DNA of 37,215 nt, taken from positions 56,976 through 94,190 of the forward strand of contig JAHBMJ010002981.1 in the NCBI GenBank assembly GCA_018398765.1, written 5' to 3'. Origin of the DNA: Chromera velia. Lineage: Eukaryota > Sar > Chromeraceae. The notes beneath the pieces were generated by a model. That model searched no databases, was not told the origin of the DNA, and worked only from the letters and a program-made list of their open reading frames with translations. Each line of letters opens with the position of its first letter. Positions within the stretch are counted from its first letter, which is position 1. This document shows, in pieces, positions 32,149-37,215 of the stretch. Position numbers and translations under genes: made by a program.

Positions 32149-34026
32149 TCATAGGACTGTGCCGATCGAGTCTGCTTTGCATGCATGGGCGTCGTGATCA
32201 ATTGTTTTTTTTTTTTTTTAAATCAGGTGGCGCATAGTCTGCATGATCCATGCACATTGCACAGCGCACTGCACATCGCTAAGTACGTCACCGCACGTTG
32301 CGTGGTCTCTGTTGGAGATCATTTTCAAAGATTCGAACAACAATGAACATCATTCTTACGACTAATTATTACATTATTAGACATTCTATAAAAATACTCT
32401 GCAAAAAATATTAGAAAAGTGATAGGAAAGTTCCTATAAAAAGTGATAGAAAATTGATAGAAAAGTGACAGAAATTAGATGTTAGAAAACTTACTAGAAA
32501 ATCTATCACTTTTCTATCATTGACTATCAGTTTTCTATCACTTTTTTATTACTTTTCTAACTTTAATTTCGATCATTTTTCTATCAGTTTTCTTTATCAC
32601 TTTTGTAATAAAATTTTTATATCGTAACTAGTTTTGCAAACGATTCTTTTTTTTGTACGGGGAGTTAGTCTCAGTTAAATGGGAACTTCAGTTAACTAGG
32701 AAGTTAAGTAGACCCTTTCAACATCTCTAGACATCTCATGTATTCTACGGCAAAAACCGGAAGGTCCGGAACATCGATGCTAGCTATGCTATGGCAGCTA
32801 TGCTATATGGTATACTAAATCAAAAATGTATTATAAGGAAATAATTGATTAGCAAAAGAAGTACACTAATTGTGAAAAAAGTAAATTTGAATGCCTCTAG
32901 GTCCTCGGAGTCTAGGAATGCCTGTTTTTTTGTATAGAGGCTAAGATATCTTTTCACTGGATATAATAATTTAGTCCATAATCTGAAGTCAGTTTCGTAT
33001 GTGTATACATGGTTCAACAAAGTTCAAATTCAGTTGCATCTGTTTGACGCAAAACACGTCGAGTCACCGCGGCTCTCATTATATAGTCGTCCGACTGTCC
33101 GACACTGTCACACAGCGTTGTACACGGCAATTTGCTCGGTTTGCTACTAGGAAAATAGAAAACAGCCAGCTTGAGAACGTCTGTACAATGTCAAGTTGGC
33201 CCTGCGTTTCATTCTGTGCTGCATGCTCGAGACCGATGCAGAAGAAAGCTCGGCCTTTCTCGTCAACTGAATTAATTATATTTGTACGGACCTTCCACCT
33301 TTCCTTCTTCCCCTTTCTTTCACTTGGGCCAACTCCATCTCGGACCCACCCTACCACCGGCCGGCAGGCACCCGATGACCCCCTCAAGAGAGCCTCGCTG
33401 CACTTGCATGAGCGCTCTCTCTCCACGCATGCATCTCCACAAAGAATAAGCAGGTGCGAACGCAGCGCTCGCTGAGTTCCTCTTCTGCCCTCCGATACAA
33501 AATGTCTCTGAGTCAGTCCCTCAATTCCCATTCAATCCCATTCCGTTAATTTCTGTCCAGACCCCCCCCCGGCCCCCAGGACGAAGCCGGGCACAAAATG
33601 GTAATTGCATGACCTCAACTCAACAGCTGTCCCCGCATGATCGAGCAGAGCAGAGCAGAGAGCGGTGTGGGTTGCAGCACCACCGTCTCTCATCGCACTC
33701 CAGGCCGAGCTGAGAATCTAACCGTTTCGATCGTCTTACCGCATTAATTCTCACCTGTACTGTACAAACGCGGTGCTGCAAGTGCGTCTTTCCATCCACT
33801 GCGGTAGAAATAGAGCGCTTGCACAGCAACGTCAAACAAAATCCGTCTGTGTCACCACACCTTCCTTGCAAGACATTCGATCAGTCACTCATGCACACAA
33901 CGACAGACAGACAATCCACAACCCAACATCCACGCAAACATACAAACACCAGTGCAAGACCATCATCCACTCTCACGATCCTGCACCAGTTCCCCCCCCC
34001 CCTGAATTAACGAATTCCGTTTCTCT
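32149..34026. other. Convergent intergenic region with the fourth AT-rich island
   Basis: Lies between the 3' ends of SPT2 (+) and the S74 gene (-). From about 32330 to 33070 it is AT-rich and includes the inverted AGAAAAGTGATA-type repeats (32411-32605) and a possible transposon-end motif (32655-32710). From 33070 to 34026 both strands have open frames of ordinary composition (plus 32999-33475; minus 33531-33079), but none is recognisable. Part may be 3' UTR. Confidence 0.4.
32411..32605. repeat. Inverted clusters of a 10-12 bp motif
   Basis: The left half repeats AGAAAAGTGATA with variants; the right half repeats its complement TATCACTTTTCT. The two halves meet near 32503, so a single strand could fold into a long imperfect hairpin. 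Confidence 0.75.
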
Positions 34027-36881
34027 CTATCGTGTTGACCGGGCAGTCTCTGCAAGTGACCCCTCAGAAGAGGAGTCCTTTCCCTTGCTCGAGGAAGCCC
34101 TGAGGCCAACACGACCCTCCGCCTCCTTCTTTTCTTCTTCTTCTCTTCCGTCTACCTCCACCCCCCTTCTTCGGAAGACACCGTCAGCCACTCCCTCCAC
34201 GTGCACCCCACCCACATCCAGAGTTCCTTCTACAGTACCCCCCCCATTCCAATCCCCCGCAGGGCTCTCCTTTGACAGTCTCTCCCTGTCTCTGTGTCTG
34301 ACAGGGAGAGAGAGGGATTCCGAGACGATCTCAGAAAGACTCCCAACCCCCGCCGGCAGGGATTCTGGAGAAGAAAACGAAGAAAGGGTAGTACGAACAC
34401 CAGAGAAAAACTCTGCTGATCCGCTGTCTTCCCCTGACAAAACAAATTTTTCTTCTTCACTTTGGGACTTTGGGGAGCGTGCCGGGACGGTTACCTCCCC
34501 CTGGGGCTGCAATTCCACCGGATACTGACCAACCTCTTCCTTCACTCCCCGCCCTCTCGACAGACCGGAATGCGAATGCGAATCGGATTCAGATGCGGTC
34601 CAAGAAACGGAGGATTGCGGAGATATGGCAGAACCAAAAGGAACACCTGAGTGGTCTCTAGAAGATGAGGAAGAGGAAGCGGCGGCCTTTCGAGACTTCG
34701 ACAGATCAAGGAGGAGAGACTCGACAGCCGTGAGCCTGTCAGATAGCTCGCCGTTGGCCTTGCGTGCGTCAGACAGCTCTGAGAGTATTGTGGAGAGCCT
34801 GTCAGACAGCTCTCTGTTGGCCTGTTCCAATTTTGTCACGTGCTGCCTCACTTCCCCACGAGTCGCTTGCATGGCTTCCACCAGGATCGCAATGAGGTCC
34901 TGCAGGCGGGCAGGCAGGTAGGCAGCCGAATGCAAGGAAGGAATCAAATCACGAAAAGGACTTTCTCTCGACGGATTGATGGGATAGATGGAGACAATTA
35001 GGCAATTTGAAAGAAGAGGAAAGCAGAGCAAAGGGGACAAAAGGAAAGGTGCACAGAGAGAGGTATGCATGAGAGACGTGCGACTCCTGACTCAACGTAC
35101 AGATAGATGTTCATAACAAAAACTTCCTTTCCATTGCAAAACCCCAAGCGCTTCCTTTCCTTTTCCTCCCCCCTTCGCTATCTAGTTTGACAAGCTGACG
35201 ATGTAGCTGAGCTGCAGGAAGCCGTCTCGGTCCGTCGACACCAGAGATGGAAGCAGCCTTTGGACAGCCTGCAGGCAGGCAGTAGAAAGAGACTCAGGGG
35301 ACGAAAGGAGAAGGCATGCAGTTTCTTTCAGGTAGGTTGGACGTCTTTTCATGCACGCGCATACACGCAGACAGGCGCTCGCAATGAACTCAATCACAGA
35401 CACACAGAACATCCCAAATGCATGCAGAGAGAAAGCAAAGACTGCAAGTACCTACTCGATTGATCCCTGATTAATTGGTTGTTTCGTTGATGTGTTGGTT
35501 GGTTGATGTGTTGTTTCGTTGATGTGTTGCTTGTTTGGTTGGTTGGTTGAAAGGAAGAGTCGATCCGAAATTTAAAAAAACAATCAGAGACCGAAACGCA
35601 ACAGAGCGAGCGATTGGGGGGGAACAAAAAGCGAACGAGTTACTTCATCTGGAGTCACAAGGAAGGAGCAGGCTGCCGGTAGAATCTCAAAAGCAAGTTT
35701 TGTGATTCAAAGAGAATGAACTCATTTCACAAAAGACAAACAGACCAGAGAAGAACCCCGACTCAACAGACACAAAGAGAGACAGACACACCGGTACACA
35801 GACCGACAACTGTCTAGACAGACCTGCGCCTCAAACCCAAAGTGGACCCTGCCTTCCGCTTCCCCTTCTGCTTGTGCGCTTGCGTTTTCTTCGGAGTCTC
35901 CCTCTTCCTCTTCCACCTCCTCACCCTCCTCAGATCCCTTTCCGGCGTTCGGCCCCGGTCCCTTCTCTGACACTTCTCTCTTTCTCCACTGGAAGCTGAT
36001 AGGTCGGAGGGCCTCCAGCACTTTCAGAATTCCATTCTTCGACTCGACAGGCAGGCGTGGTTGTGCTGTTCTTGAATGCTCCTGGGTACTCGAAGACTCG
36101 AAGTCTGCGTGCGTCAGACTGTCAGAAACACCCAACGCCCCCGCTTGCCCGTCTGCACTCACCCCCCCGTCCCCCCAGGTCAACCCCCTCTTCTGCCGAC
36201 TCGCAGCCCTGAGAGTGAATTTCTGGGATTCCGAATTTGAAGCGAGCCCCTCCTCGTCCCGCACTGAAGGGGGGGCTCTTGAACTTCCCGTTGTTGTCCA
36301 CTCATGCCTGCATGCAGGACAATATGCAATCAGAGCTAGGGAAGTCAATAGACAGGAAAGAACAAGACTTTGCATTCAGTCAGTCAATACACACACAGAA
36401 CGAAAAGTGACCGGACAGAAACAGACAGGAAAGGCAGACCGACGGGAAGAACTGATGGAACTTCATTAGCTCTCGGATCAGTCGCCAATCTCTGCGCCCA
36501 CACACGATCTACGCAAAGGAAAGCTCTAGATCGACGTCGGACTTCCTGCCTGACTATCCAAAGAATGTGAATTGACTCACTGTCCTTTGCAAAGAATGTG
36601 AATTGACAGTAGTTTCCAGAAAAAAAGCAAGGGCGATTGTAATCAAGAGGAAAAGAACAAAGCTTCTTGGCCAAGGCCGAGTCTGACACACCCATTCAGC
36701 TGATTTCTCGACCTTTCAATTGATCCAGGCACTGAAAAATAAACGTGCAGGGGCTCACTCACTCACTCTGTCCACTCCCTCAAGGCCCTGATGTTCGTCT
36801 TCAATCTCGAGTCCGAAGAGCAGGGGGCCGAACCGAACGACCCGCAAGTCGCCGGCGTCCCTGTGTTGCTCATCAACGTGC
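34027..36881 (-). CDS. Peptidase_S74 / ICA-domain protein with coiled coil, C-terminal part (5' end outside window)
   Basis: Minus-strand exons: 36881-36767, 36307-35824, 35268-35200 and 34899-34027. Phases agree, giving 512 residues in the window. The domain is an intramolecular chaperone that trimerises and then cuts itself off, known from phage tail proteins and from the eukaryotic factor MYRF. The motif SSDSRLKTNI (22nd-27th residues here) gives the Ser-Lys dyad five residues apart. Further blocks are LKVLEALRPISFQW, GRVHFGFEAQ, AVQRLLPSLVSTDRDGFLQL-SYI and DLIAILVEAMQ. A coiled coil (about residues 223-292, LEQANRELSDRL...) and a long Ser/Glu-rich tail follow. Two low-complexity insertions, about 90 and 45 residues, split the domain. 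The partner N-terminal region (DNA-binding, adhesin or other) is not visible, so the function is open. Confidence 0.8.
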
Positions 36882-37139
36882 CTGTATGCATGCATCAATC
36901 CATGCGACTACCATAGATCCATCTGCATCGCTACCCTTTCTCTCTCACACCCGACATGCGCCATCTCGAGCAGACAAGCAAAGAGAAAACTAACTACAAA
37001 AAGATCAAAACACTCACTCCAACCTTGCCGCTCCAGACAGACAGGACAAGAATCGTGAACAGTAAGCAAAGCGATGCAGTCACACACACACACACACACA
37101 CACACAGAGAGAGAGAGACAGAGACAGGGAGACAGACAG

Positions 37140-37170
<31 letters not shown>

Positions 37171-37215
37171 CAGACAGACAGACAGACAGACAGACACACA
37201 CACACACACACGCAC
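36882..37215. other. Intron or upstream DNA of the S74 gene, with (CA)n/(CAGA)n
   Basis: By splice phase this is intron upstream of the first visible S74 exon (acceptor ATACAG at 36887-36882). From 37080 to the window end it is (CA)n with GACA and GAGA blocks. No earlier exon could be identified. Confidence 0.5.

Noticed and set aside
33773-34528. 251-residue plus-strand frame rich in Ser and Pro
   Set aside because: It lies antisense to the terminal exon of the S74 gene, whose strand is fixed by conserved motifs and splice phases. Ser-rich codons on one strand open frames on the other.
36791-36882. Plus-strand frame reading MFVFNLESEEQGAEPNDPQV and onwards
   Set aside because: The minus strand of the same DNA encodes the diagnostic SSDSRLKTNI motif and joins in phase to the next S74 exon.

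Overview
The window comes from the nuclear genome of an intron-rich eukaryote. I see split genes with GT-AG introns, a 5S rRNA gene with its own T-run terminator, a cytosolic ribosomal protein gene, the chromatin protein SPT2 and a CMGC-type kinase. I see no bacterial operon, no CRISPR array and no tRNA I can support. Introns and intergenic DNA are loaded with GAAA/TTTC, CAGA/TCTG, GA, CA and TGAC microsatellites, and compact AT-rich islands break up otherwise GC-richer DNA. Gene spacing and intron style suggest a protist, perhaps an alveolate of the chromerid kind; this is an inference that only a database search could settle.

Layout from left to right. (1) 88-583 (+): last exon of a CMGC protein kinase. 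(2) 584-5890: convergent intergenic DNA with microsatellites, a four-copy minisatellite, and an AT-rich island carrying degenerate tandem repeats and a retroelement-like (TGA)n tail. (3) 5891-10708 (-): a complete seven-exon histidine phosphatase (phosphoglycerate-mutase-like) gene. (4) About 10.7-24.9 kb: a long stretch without a gene I can name. It holds a second AT-rich island with an opposite-facing copy of the retroelement-like tail, an array of about 6.5 copies of an ~820-bp unit (15483-20829), a diverged outlying copy, a ~38-bp minisatellite (22.3-23.6 kb) and a third AT island. (5) 24955-26206 (-): ribosomal protein eL33 (RPL35A), three exons. (6) 26534-26655 (+): a single 5S rRNA gene in the promoter gap between eL33 and SPT2. 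(7) 26940-32148 (+): an SPT2 histone-chaperone gene, seven or eight exons. (8) 34027-36881 (-), running off the right edge: the C-terminal part of a protein with a Peptidase_S74 / intramolecular chaperone auto-processing domain, a coiled coil and a serine-rich tail.

I rebuilt the split genes by matching conserved family motifs across introns and requiring splice phases to agree. All junctions of eL33, SPT2, the phosphatase and the S74 protein are phase-consistent. The identified genes are housekeeping or regulatory and show no operon-like partnership; only eL33 and the 5S gene share a process (60S ribosome). The most unusual features are the S74 self-processing domain split by two low-complexity insertions, and two small direct duplications that sit exactly on SPT2 splice sites, both in frame.
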